Source: DUZB01 sp964407525
GTDB taxonomy: Bacteria > Desulfobacterota > DSM-4660 > Desulfatiglandales > Desulfatiglandaceae
DNA: 10,362 nucleotides
Direction: 5' to 3'
Assembly (NCBI GenBank): GCA_964407525.1
Contig: CAYOWC010000175.1
Location: forward strand, 1 to 10,362
Position numbers and translations under genes: made by a program. The notes under the pieces were generated by a model, which had not been told where the DNA came from, made no database searches, and worked only from the letters and a program-made list of their open reading frames with translations. Positions 1 through 6,408 of the stretch are shown piece by piece (positions within the stretch are counted from its first letter, which is position 1; every line of letters starts with the position of its first letter).

Positions 1-62
1 TTCCTGTTTAATGGAAATACATTTTAACAGCATAACACCGAAGCGTCAAAAAGAAAAAGAAA

Positions 63-82
63 ATGGGACAGGCAAATTATTG
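63..82 (+). repeat. Left copy of GGGACAGGCA direct repeat flanking the toxin-antitoxin pair
   Basis: GGGACAGGCAAATTATTG at 65-82 matches GGGACAGGCACATCATTG at 801-818 at 15 of 18 positions in the same orientation. Both copies are preceded by a similar A/G-rich stretch. The copies bracket the two-gene toxin-antitoxin module, one just after the toxin stop and one upstream of the antitoxin. Confidence 0.6.
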
Positions 83-86
83 TCAC

Positions 87-473
87 CTACCAGAGAGAAC
101 GAATGGGGTATTGTGCAATAAGCGGGTCAGGGGTAAGAATTGTCAGAGAATGTTCAATTGCCTGACATACAAGCATACGGTCAAAAGGATCTTTGTGGGG
201 AGTAGGCAATTTACATAGATGCAAAGTATCGTGTTCCGATAAATCTAAACGGGTGATCATGTGTCTTTTTCGCTCTTTGGGAATAAATTTATCAGGTGTA
301 AGAGGAAGAGACAATTTGCCCAAATGATATTTAACGTTTATTTCCCAAGCAGAAACAGCACTTAGGTAGACTTCGTTTTTCGGGTCGGAAAAAGCGTCAA
401 TTGCCTCAGCAGACAATTTCTTAATACCTTTAGTCAACCAGAGAAAAGAGCAGGTGTCGAGTAAAAGTTTCAC
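87..473 (-). CDS. VapC-type PIN-domain toxin of a type II toxin-antitoxin pair
   Basis: This 128-aa protein matches the compact PIN-domain ribonucleases of VapC type. These act in the cytoplasm as metal-dependent endoribonucleases that are held inactive by the cognate antitoxin. The acidic residues of the PIN active site are visible: Asp6 in the N-terminal LLLDTC strand, Glu44 in SAWEI, Asp95 and Asp98 in the HKDPFDRML block, and Asp116 in LTPD. The DPFDR motif is typical of the Sll0205-like PIN subgroup. Length is normal for a single-domain toxin and the frame is intact. Translation starts at a GTG that overlaps the antitoxin stop (GTGA), so the two are co-translated and the toxin is probably made by coupling. 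The exact RNA target cannot be read from sequence. The family assignment is strong; toxicity is inferred. Confidence 0.9.
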   Translation of the reverse strand: MKLLLDTCSFLWLTKGIKKLSAEAIDAFSDPKNEVYLSAVSAWEINVKYHLGKLSLPLTPDKFIPKERKRHMITRLDLSEHDTLHLCKLPTPHKDPFDRMLVCQAIEHSLTILTPDPLIAQYPIRSLW

Positions 474-754
474 GAGTCTTCGCCATTAAAAGCAGCAACA
501 ATATCATCCGGGAGAGGGTCAAAAAAAGCGTCACTAATTTCAAAGTCGGGATATTCTTTGCCGGCCAGACCAATTGGACGTTTTTTCTTTGGAAGCGCTG
601 CAACCGGTCTTATTTCGGCAATAGGTACATTCCGTTTGCAAACGATTACCGTTTCTCCATTGCTAACCCTTGAAAGGAAACTTGAGAAATGGCTTTTTAT
701 TTCATTTATATTTGAGCTTATCATGGTCTTATTGTAAGTCATCATGTTGGTCAT
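470..754 (-). CDS. Phd/YefM-family antitoxin partner of the PIN toxin
   Basis: A small protein of 94 aa or less, directly upstream of the PIN toxin and overlapping it by 4 nt. The N-terminal half has the Phd/YefM signature: an INEIKSHFSSFL helix, then GETVIVCKRNVPIAEIRP, which fits the usual 'GE.v.I...g.PiA.l.P' pattern of the dimeric DNA-binding fold. The acidic C-terminal tail (residues about 62-94, with LPDDIVAAFNG) resembles the toxin-wrapping segment of these antitoxins. By family knowledge it should neutralise the toxin and repress its own operon. The start is uncertain. ATG at 754 is the longest option, but Met4, Met5 and Met11 are also possible, none has a clear ribosome binding site, and a start at Met11 (about 724) would best match the usual family N-terminus. 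Confidence 0.87.
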   Translation of the reverse strand: MTNMMTYNKTMISSNINEIKSHFSSFLSRVSNGETVIVCKRNVPIAEIRPVAALPKKKRPIGLAGKEYPDFEISDAFFDPLPDDIVAAFNGEDS

Positions 755-798
755 GTCAACGAGTTATTAGCCAAAGGAGAAAAGAATAAAGAAGAATA

Positions 799-818
799 AA
801 GGGACAGGCACATCATTG
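799..818 (+). repeat. Right copy of GGGACAGGCA direct repeat
   Basis: Partner of the copy at 63-82, same orientation, about 736 bp away, and preceded by the purine-rich stretch AGAAGAATAAA. It may be a member of a dispersed intergenic family rather than a true target-site duplication. Confidence 0.6.
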
Positions 819-824
819 GAATTC

Positions 825-890
825 TCGCAGAGACCGCAGGATCACGGAGTTTCTCATTTTCCTCTGCGCTCCCTGCGAACTCTGTGAGAG
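825..890. repeat. Imperfect inverted repeat of the CGCAGAG type
   Basis: Two arms, CAGAGACCGCAGG at 828-840 and CCTGCGAACTCTG at 872-884, are inverted copies matching at 11 of 13 positions. Between and around them, CTCTGCG- and CTCTGTGAGAG-like words recur with a period of about 10-11 nt. It fills most of the 225-bp gap between the antitoxin and the LysM gene. It has no T-tract, so it is not a typical terminator, and it has no convincing coding potential. Confidence 0.5.
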
Positions 891-899
891 ATGTAATAG

Positions 900-928
900 T
901 TGCCTCCGTCGAATGAATGTGAGATAAT
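900..928 (+). promoter_or_regulatory. Candidate sigma70-type promoter for the LysM protein gene
   Basis: TTGCCT at 900-905 and GATAAT at 923-928 are separated by exactly 17 nt. They match the TTGACA and TATAAT consensus at 4/6 and 5/6 positions. Transcription would begin near 935, upstream of both candidate start codons (980 and 1040) of the LysM gene. Found by eye only. A weaker TACAAT at 984-989 lacks a good -35. Confidence 0.35.
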
Positions 929-979
929 ACCCCGTAATGAAGGAAAAAAACTTTTTTTGTTTCTTCATTCACACTGTAA

Positions 980-3037
980 GTGGTACAATTACGTACGCAT
1001 ACAAAAACAACGGACAAAATTCATGGTGAGGTAACTGCTCTGCCTGTTTCAAGAAACATCTTCATGGCCTTCCTGCTTCTTCTGCTGGTCTCCATTTCTG
1101 CGGGCGCTACGGAACCGGATCAGCCTGCGCCTTCTTCCCCACCTCCCGAAGCGGCCAAGGCTCAAGAAACCGGTTCCATCCGTTTAGGCGACGTGGATCT
1201 TGTCACTGAAGAGTACGTGGTTCAAGAAGGAGACTGGCTGATCAAAGTCCTTAAAAAAAAAGGGGTTGCGTCGGGCCGCGATGTCCGAAAAATCCTCAAG
1301 CTTTTGAAAGAACTCAACAGTTCTTTCCGCGACCTGAACATGATTCGACCTGGGGAAAAGATCGTGATCCTGGTCAAGGCAGGTTCCTCGAAAGAAGGCG
1401 AACCACTTGCCACATCAGCCATGACAGAAGCTGTGGCCAAACCCCCAAAACTTGAGACACCAAAACCTGTAATTCCGAAAGAGATACCGGGGCAGCTCAA
1501 ATATGAGGCCTATAAAATCAAGCGGGGAGACTCTATCGGGGCTCTTGCCGTCGCCCGTTATGAACTCTCTCGGCGTCAATTGTACCACCGGTATTTCAAG
1601 CTTTTCAAGGAATGTAATCCTTCCATAAAAAACCTGAATAAGATTTTTGTCGGGCAGAAAGTCAAACTACCCCTCTTTCCTCCTGTTCGAGTGGCCTCCA
1701 TCGAGGATTCACCTAGCATACCCGATCTGGATAATGCATCGGATGGACGGGTGGCCATTGATCCCGTAAACGCTGGAACAAAAATTCCCGATCCCGTGGT
1801 CACCCTAAAAAGAAAGCCCGCCCCTTCTCCAGAACAACCCCGCGTTACAAAACCTCCAAAAAGGAAACCTTCTCCTCCCGCTGCTTCGAAAAAGGCTAAA
1901 AAGCACCCAAAACCTACAAAAAGTAAGAAAAAAGCAAACACCGTTTATGCCAGAATCCCCTATAAACCCAATGATATCGGCAATATTTTCACTGAAATGG
2001 GTAGTGACTGGATTAATTCTGGTGAACACTTCATTCCCCTCAAATCCGGAGGACAGATTAACCTCAAGGCATCGTCCTACCCGGTTATCCGTCTGAACGA
2101 CGGCGTAACAGTCATCCTGGATCTAACGGGAGAACTGCCTCCGGACATGAGTCGGTTCATTCAATCCACCTGGAACAACTACAAGATTGTGCGCCTTGAC
2201 AGTGGTGATGACCTGAGATCCTCTCTCGATAAGTTGCTGGAAGCATGCGGGTTTACCAGGGCGGTCAAGGCTGGAAAGCCACTTCTCCTTGGAAAAGATA
2301 TTCGTTTTGAAATCATGGGAGACTGGATTCTGACCGTCTCTGGAGAAAATGCCGACACAGATAAAGAATTCACGGTCCTGAATCTCCTGTCTTCCCCACG
2401 AGAATATGTTCCCGAAACAGTGCGGAACCATCTGGAAATGCTGCGGGTCCATATGATTGAATATCCACCCGGAGTCAACCCCCTGGATACCCATACCTCG
2501 CGAAGCAAGGTGTATAGCGCCAAGGACAGATTCGAACTGATAGAAGCACTTTTGAGGCTTACGGGCCATCCATTTTCAGCACGGGAACAGATCCCGGCCT
2601 TCATGGGGCAAAAAGAAGATTTCAGGCTCGTCATCAATGCGGACTTTTTCGTGAAAACCAGCACAGGAAATACCATTATAGACCTGACCGGGCTGGACCC
2701 ACAAATCGTCTCCCTTTTGAAAAAACGGGTCATTTCCGTCCTATCCCTGACTGATGAAAAGGATCCCCTGACCATCACGAACCGGATACTGGATAAGCTC
2801 CAGGTGAAGAGCAGGAAAGGTCCGCTTCGAATGGAAACGATCCATGGCGCTGAAAACAAAAAAGTGTCCATAACCGTACCTGGCATTGTCTTTTCAAATG
2901 TTGATGGGAATAAAGTCCTGGTGACTCCTGTGGATATTCCAGAAAATATCTCAGCCTATCTCCAGAAAAAAGGCTATGGATTGCTTCTCCTGTCCGGTTT
3001 TTCCACTGGCGGCCCTCCTACCGTTGACCGAAAATGA
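980..3037 (+). CDS. Exported LysM-domain protein with repeated C-terminal domain of unknown function
   Basis: A predicted envelope protein of 685 aa (numbered from GTG 980). Arg25 followed by a hydrophobic run (residues 29-42) ending in AGA resembles a signal peptide cleaved near 43. Two LysM domains follow: about 78-132 (YVVQEGDWL...RPGEKIVI) and about 176-232 (YKIKRGDSI...VGQKVKLPL). LysM binds peptidoglycan glycan chains, so the protein probably sits on the periplasmic cell wall. Residues 270-322 form a Lys/Pro-rich, low-complexity linker. Residues about 358-673 contain roughly 3.5 diverged copies of a unit with a hydrophobic strand, a LDLTG-like turn, a helix, and an LL..LG helix ending in Gly. 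I do not recognise this fold, and no catalytic motif is evident. The start is uncertain: GTG 980 has no clear ribosome binding site, while CTG 1040 has GGTGAGG 8 nt upstream and would still give a signal peptide. The gene stands alone, 200 bp before thiC. Confidence 0.85.
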   Translation: MVQLRTHTKTTDKIHGEVTALPVSRNIFMAFLLLLLVSISAGATEPDQPAPSSPPPEAAKAQETGSIRLGDVDLVTEEYVVQEGDWLIKVLKKKGVASGRDVRKILKLLKELNSSFRDLNMIRPGEKIVILVKAGSSKEGEPLATSAMTEAVAKPPKLETPKPVIPKEIPGQLKYEAYKIKRGDSIGALAVARYELSRRQLYHRYFKLFKECNPSIKNLNKIFVGQKVKLPLFPPVRVASIEDSPSIPDLDNASDGRVAIDPVNAGTKIPDPVVTLKRKPAPSPEQPRVTKPPKRKPSPPAASKKAKKHPKPTKSKKKANTVYARIPYKPNDIGNIFTEMGSDWINSGEHFIPLKSGGQINLKASSYPVIRLNDGVTVILDLTGELPPDMSRFIQSTWNNYKIVRLDSGDDLRSSLDKLLEACGFTRAVKAGKPLLLGKDIRFEIMGDWILTVSGENADTDKEFTVLNLLSSPREYVPETVRNHLEMLRVHMIEYPPGVNPLDTHTSRSKVYSAKDRFELIEALLRLTGHPFSAREQIPAFMGQKEDFRLVINADFFVKTSTGNTIIDLTGLDPQIVSLLKKRVISVLSLTDEKDPLTITNRILDKLQVKSRKGPLRMETIHGAENKKVSITVPGIVFSNVDGNKVLVTPVDIPENISAYLQKKGYGLLLLSGFSTGGPPTVDRK

Positions 3038-3143
3038 ACCCCATGAAACGGCCAATCCCATGCCCTTGCGCGGAAACGAGCCTTTTTGCCGTGAAAAAAA
3101 ACAGGATGTTGCCCTTTCTAACAAAATAACACTGTTTTTCACC

Positions 3144-3170
3144 TTGCGTTAAAGTACTTCTGATTATAAA
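3144..3170 (+). promoter_or_regulatory. Weak candidate promoter for thiC
   Basis: TTGCGT (3144-3149) and TATAAA (3165-3170) with a short 15-nt spacer lie in an AT-rich part of the 200-bp gap before thiC. This is the best hexamer pair I can see there. The short spacer makes it doubtful. No THI-box (TPP riboswitch) core was recognised between 3038 and 3237. Confidence 0.22.
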
Positions 3171-3237
3171 TTAAGCAAGAATACCGTTTACTGTTCACAG
3201 ATTTCAAACCTAACCATTTAGCAATGCTTAGAAAGAG

Positions 3238-4524
3238 ATGGAAATGACTCAATTAGAAAAAGCAAGATCAGGCGCCATTACTCCTGAAATGGTGATTGTG
3301 GCGGAAAAGGAAAAAGTTGACAGGGACTGGCTCAGGGATCAGATAGCTAAAGGAAAAGTGGTGATCCCTGCAAACAGTGCCCACAAAAATCTGGTTCCCT
3401 GCGGGATAGGAAAAGGCCTCTCGGTAAAAGTCAACGCAAACATCGGAACTTCTGATGACAGGGCCCTGCTGGATGAAGAGCTGGAAAAAGTCCGCGTAGC
3501 CATAGAGGCCGGTGCAGATGCCGTGATGGACCTTTCGACAGGCAGCGCTATTGACGAATCGCGAAAAGCGATCCTGGAAGCATCCACCGTCTGCGTGGGA
3601 ACAGTACCTATTTATCAGGCTGTTGTGGAAACTGTGGAGGACAAAGGGGGTCTGGTTCACCTCACCGTTGACAAATTATTTGATGTCATTGAAAAACAGT
3701 GCGCGGATGGCGTTGATTTCATCACCGTTCACTGCGGTCTGACCCTGGGTGCCCTGGACATGCTGAAGGGACAGGGACGGATCACCAACATTGTGAGCAG
3801 GGGGGGCTCATTCCTGACAACCTGGATGCTTCACAACAATCGCGAAAACCCTTTGTACGAACACTACGACAGGCTTCTTGAAATTGTCAGGAAATACGAT
3901 GTCACATTGAGCCTTGGCGATGGACTGCGGCCCGGCTGTCTTGCCGATGCCACAGACAGGGCCCAGATCCACGAACTGATGACTCTGGGGCACCTGACCA
4001 AGCTGGCCTGGGAAAAAGATGTGCAGGTCATGATAGAAGGGCCCGGACACGTTCCCTTGAACCAGATAGAGGCCAATGTCATCTTGCAGAAACAGCTCTG
4101 CCATGAGGCGCCTTTTTATGTGCTTGGTCCACTGGTGACAGACATTGCAACCGGACATGACCATGTGGCCTGCGCCATCGGCGGGGCCCTGGCGGGAGCA
4201 GCGGGAGCCGACTTCCTCTGCTACGTGACCCCTTCAGAGCATCTCTGCCTTCCCGACGCGGACGACGTGCGCGAAGGCGTGGTTGTGACGAAAATTGCAG
4301 CCCATGCCGCAGACATTGCCAAAGGGAACGAAGCCGCCATTGAAAAAGACAGACAGATGGCCATTGCCCGAAATAATCTCGACTGGGAGGCCATGCTCAA
4401 TCTGGCCATTGACCCCAAGAAAGCCCGCGAATACCGGGAAAAGAACCCCCCCAGCGAAGATGATGTATGTACCATGTGCGGGAAATTCTGCGCCATTAAA
4501 CAGGTGAGGGAGTATTTTTCGTAG
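3238..4524 (+). CDS. thiC: Phosphomethylpyrimidine synthase ThiC (short form); benzimidazole synthase paralogue possible
   Basis: ThiC is a cytoplasmic radical-SAM enzyme that rearranges aminoimidazole ribotide into HMP phosphate, the pyrimidine half of thiamine. The 428-aa protein is collinear with short-form ThiC. It shows VNANIGTS (65-72), MDLSTG (97-102), GTVPIYQA (121-128), VSRGGS (186-191), SLGDGLRPG (225-233), IEGPGHVPL (266-274) with His271, TPSEHL (331-336) with His335, and a C-terminal cluster-binding motif Cys411-x2-Cys414-x3-Cys418. His271 and His335 correspond to the metal-site histidines of the family. The Cys spacing is one residue shorter than the CX2CX4C of the long E. coli-type enzyme, which I believe is normal for short forms. 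Met3 (3244, MTQLEKAR) fits the usual family N-terminus better than Met1. The gene is monocistronic and converges with mnmE. BzaF-type hydroxybenzimidazole synthases are close homologues and cannot be excluded. Confidence 0.9.
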   Translation: MEMTQLEKARSGAITPEMVIVAEKEKVDRDWLRDQIAKGKVVIPANSAHKNLVPCGIGKGLSVKVNANIGTSDDRALLDEELEKVRVAIEAGADAVMDLSTGSAIDESRKAILEASTVCVGTVPIYQAVVETVEDKGGLVHLTVDKLFDVIEKQCADGVDFITVHCGLTLGALDMLKGQGRITNIVSRGGSFLTTWMLHNNRENPLYEHYDRLLEIVRKYDVTLSLGDGLRPGCLADATDRAQIHELMTLGHLTKLAWEKDVQVMIEGPGHVPLNQIEANVILQKQLCHEAPFYVLGPLVTDIATGHDHVACAIGGALAGAAGADFLCYVTPSEHLCLPDADDVREGVVVTKIAAHAADIAKGNEAAIEKDRQMAIARNNLDWEAMLNLAIDPKKAREYREKNPPSEDDVCTMCGKFCAIKQVREYFS

Positions 4525-4537
4525 TAAGGATAGAAAA

Positions 4538-4570
4538 CAGGTGTCAGGTGTCAGGTGTCAGGTGTCAGGT
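4538..4570. repeat. CAGGTGT heptamer tandem repeat (4.7 copies)
   Basis: Four perfect CAGGTGT units at 4538-4565 are followed by a partial CAGGT. The array starts 13 nt after the thiC stop. The same heptamer appears in degenerate form at 9130-9153, and a short inverted match, GACACCTGT, lies at 4666-4674. Confidence 0.92.
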
Positions 4571-4767
4571 CAAGGAAAACCCCTTAAGGTTGCCATAATA
4601 TCAAGCGGAATAACCGATATGTATACTGCTTGAAATTCCCAAACCAGAATAACAGGGTCCCAACCGACACCTGTCATAGATCCCATCTGGAGCAAGACGG
4701 AGGGGGGAAGACAGCCCCGGGACTGTATCGCATAGCAATCTGATTCAGGACTATAATTTCTGTTCAC
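4570..4767 (-). other. Weak 65-aa open frame in the thiC-mnmE gap, possibly a relic
   Basis: An open frame runs from ATG 4767 to a TGA inside the edge of the CAGGTGT array. It encodes segments such as VGWDPVILVWEFQAVY and PLDIMATLRGFP. I recognise no domain, there is no convincing ribosome binding site, and its stop is supplied by repeat sequence. It may be a fragment carried with the repeats, or simply non-coding. The surrounding 281-bp gap also contains the palindrome-like ACAGCCCCGGGACTGT (4711-4726, 14/16) but no T-tract. Confidence 0.15.
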
Positions 4768-4769
4768 TC

Positions 4770-4800
4770 AAATCCGCAATCCGAAATCCCCAATCCGAAA
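4770..4800. repeat. AATCCGNA short tandem repeat downstream of mnmE
   Basis: AATCCGC, AATCCGAA, ATCCCC and AATCCGAA follow each other with a 7-8 nt period and end 6 nt beyond the mnmE stop codon. This is a different repeat family from the CAGGTGT array at the other end of the same gap. Confidence 0.8.
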
Positions 4801-4805
4801 TGATA

Positions 4806-6203
4806 TCACTTCCCCAGGCAGAACTGGCTGAAAACTGCGTCCAGAACATCTTCGTTCGTGGTTTCCCCAGTGATCTCTCCAAGGGCATCCAACCCACTTT
4901 TCAGTTCCAGCGCGATAATTTCCAAGGGGACTTCCTCACTAGTTCCTTTCAAAGACGCTGCAAAAAAACCCAGGGCCTGCTTTAACGCCTGCTGTTGCCG
5001 CAGGTTCGGCCCCACAGGTTCCAGTGACAGTGACCCTTCCGAGCCGTCCCTGAGAACAGTTTCCACCATGGCGTTCCTCAGGTCATCCATTCCCTCCCCC
5101 GTCAAGGCGGAAATTCTGACCTTGGGAAAGTCAGGTAAGGCCTCCAGGTCAGATGCTTCCTGTGGATTGCAGGGCAGGTCTGATTTATTCAGAACAAGAA
5201 TGGCCTGTATATCGCCTGCCCTGGAAAGGATGCTCCTGTCTTCCTTAGACAAAGGGCGGCTCCAATCCATAACAATCAGGAGCAGATCCGCTTCAGAGAC
5301 TTTTTTTTCCGTCAAACTGATTCCGAGATGTTCCACATCATCCACTGCATCTCGAAAACCGGCAGTATCCACCAAGCGGAAAGGGACCCCCTCAATTTCC
5401 ATCCCGGACTCGATGAAATCTCTGGTCGTCCCGGGAAACGGTGTAACAATAGCCCGCTCTTCGTTGAGGAGGCGATTCAAAAGGCTGGACTTTCCCGCGT
5501 TGACTCGTCCCGCAATCACTGCATTAATCCCTTCCAGCCAGATCCTGTTGGAACCTGACCGGATCAGTTTTTTCACAGGCGTTATGAGCCCATTTTCAAT
5601 GGCATCGGGCCAACCTGCAAACAGGGAGGCCGTCTCCAGGCCTTCATCCGGAAAATCAATGGCAGCCTCCACGCTTGCGAGGATATGAATAGCGTGGGAC
5701 TTCAATTGTTCCACCTGGTTTCCGAAAAGTCCCGACATATGTTGTGAAGCAAGGAAAAGACCTTTCTCGGACCTTGAATTGATCACATCCATGACCGCTT
5801 CCGCCTGCGTAAGGTCAATACGGCCATTAAGAAATGCCCTCAGGGTAAACTCTCCGGGCCTTGCCAACCTGGCTCCCTGCTCTAGAACAAATCTCAGGAT
5901 AGTTTCCAGCAGGGCATAGCCACTGTGTGAGTTTATTTCAACGATATCTTCGCGCGTGTAGGTCTGGGGCGCGTACATAAAAGAGAGGAGAACTTCATCT
6001 ACAGGGTGCCCCGTACCGGGGTCAACGACATGTCCAAGATAAAGGCGGTGACTCTCGAAGGCATCCTGCGCCCTTTTAGGCTGGAATACGGTCTTTGCAA
6101 TGGGATGGGAAAGGGGTCCGCTCAGACGAATGATGCCAATCCCTGCCCGACCAGGAGGAGTTACTATGGCCGCAATGGTATCGTTGGGGGTTCCGCTCGT
6201 CAC
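4806..6203 (-). CDS. mnmE: tRNA uridine-5-carboxymethylaminomethyl modification GTPase MnmE (TrmE)
   Basis: MnmE works with MnmG to modify wobble uridine 34 of certain tRNAs, using 5-formyl-THF and GTP hydrolysis. All domains are present in 465 aa. The N-terminal formyl-THF domain includes DTIAAIVTPPGR (8-19) and TYTREDIVEI (81-90). The helical domain has RPGEFTLRAFLNGRIDLTQAE (115-135). The inserted G domain has P-loop GRVNAGKS (232-239), G2 FPGTTRD (256-262), G3 DTAG (279-282) and G4 NKSD (339-342). The C-terminus is FCLGK, with the conserved Cys462. Val234 replaces the usual Pro of GxPNxGKS. The start is GTG 6203: an in-frame TGA lies two codons upstream and no other start fits before the conserved DTIAAI block. 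That GTG lies inside a GTGACGA tandem repeat and lacks a recognisable Shine-Dalgarno. It is the last gene of the rpmH-rnpA-yidD-yidC-jag-mnmE order. Confidence 0.97.
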   Translation of the reverse strand: MTSGTPNDTIAAIVTPPGRAGIGIIRLSGPLSHPIAKTVFQPKRAQDAFESHRLYLGHVVDPGTGHPVDEVLLSFMYAPQTYTREDIVEINSHSGYALLETILRFVLEQGARLARPGEFTLRAFLNGRIDLTQAEAVMDVINSRSEKGLFLASQHMSGLFGNQVEQLKSHAIHILASVEAAIDFPDEGLETASLFAGWPDAIENGLITPVKKLIRSGSNRIWLEGINAVIAGRVNAGKSSLLNRLLNEERAIVTPFPGTTRDFIESGMEIEGVPFRLVDTAGFRDAVDDVEHLGISLTEKKVSEADLLLIVMDWSRPLSKEDRSILSRAGDIQAILVLNKSDLPCNPQEASDLEALPDFPKVRISALTGEGMDDLRNAMVETVLRDGSEGSLSLEPVGPNLRQQQALKQALGFFAASLKGTSEEVPLEIIALELKSGLDALGEITGETTNEDVLDAVFSQFCLGK

Positions 6204-6223
6204 TCGTCACTCGTCACTTGTTA
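6196..6223 (-). repeat. GTGACGA heptamer tandem repeat spanning the mnmE start codon
   Basis: On the plus strand, CTCGTCA is repeated three times perfectly (6196-6202, 6203-6209, 6210-6216) and then once as CTTGTTA (6217-6223). Read on the coding strand these are GTGACGA units, and the innermost GTG (6203-6201) is the apparent mnmE initiator, with ACG AGC as codons 2-3. The array occupies the place where the ribosome binding site should be. Confidence 0.9.
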
Positions 6224-6240
6224 CTTAAAAAATGCAATTA

Positions 6241-6265
6241 GCGGTTAGCCTTTAGCTATTAGCCG
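6241..6265 (+). repeat. Left arm of a 25-bp inverted repeat in the jag-mnmE gap
   Basis: This arm is an inverted copy of 6363-6387, with 22 of 25 positions matching. Its core TTAGCTATTAGCCG is perfectly conserved between the arms. The arm is itself made of degenerate TTAGC words (from about 6236), so it has internal short-repeat structure. The arms enclose 97 bp without coding potential. Confidence 0.8.
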
Positions 6266-6362
6266 AACAAAACCAGTAACGTAGGGCGCAGTGGGTTAGC
6301 ATCAAAAAGTGAGAATCCCGGCGCGAAAAAAGTCATTCAAACGCTTGATATCTTTAACCTAA

Positions 6363-6387
6363 CGGCTAATAGCTAAGAGCTAATCGC
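6363..6387 (-). repeat. Right arm of the 25-bp inverted repeat in the jag-mnmE gap
   Basis: Inverted partner of 6241-6265. Its core CGGCTAATAGCTAA is the exact complement of the left core. It ends 21 nt from the jag stop codon. Together the arms delimit a 147-bp unit, the size of a small MITE-like or REP-like element, though no target-site duplication is obvious. Confidence 0.8.
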
Positions 6388-6408
6388 AGCTTTTAGGTGT
6401 TACTATTA

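Noticed and set aside
751..1017. 88-aa open frame on the minus strand upstream of the antitoxin
   Set aside because: It runs through the CGCAGAG inverted repeat, overlaps the start of the LysM gene and the antitoxin start, has no domain and no ribosome binding site.
2179..2886. 235-aa minus-strand open frame inside the LysM gene
   Set aside because: It is antisense to a well-supported coding frame with clear LysM and repeat domains. Its Ser/Arg-rich composition is typical of an antisense shadow.
3038..3237. TPP riboswitch ahead of thiC
   Set aside because: I looked for the conserved THI-box words (CTGAGA and the paired GGGTGC-type segments) and could not find them. A covariance-model search would settle it.
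4538..4570. CRISPR array
   Set aside because: The repeats are 7-nt units with no spacers. This is a simple tandem repeat, as are the other arrays in the window.
4858..5688. 276-aa plus-strand open frame
   Set aside because: It is antisense to the MnmE G domain and C-terminal region, with Ser/Arg-rich low-complexity translation and no recognisable motif.
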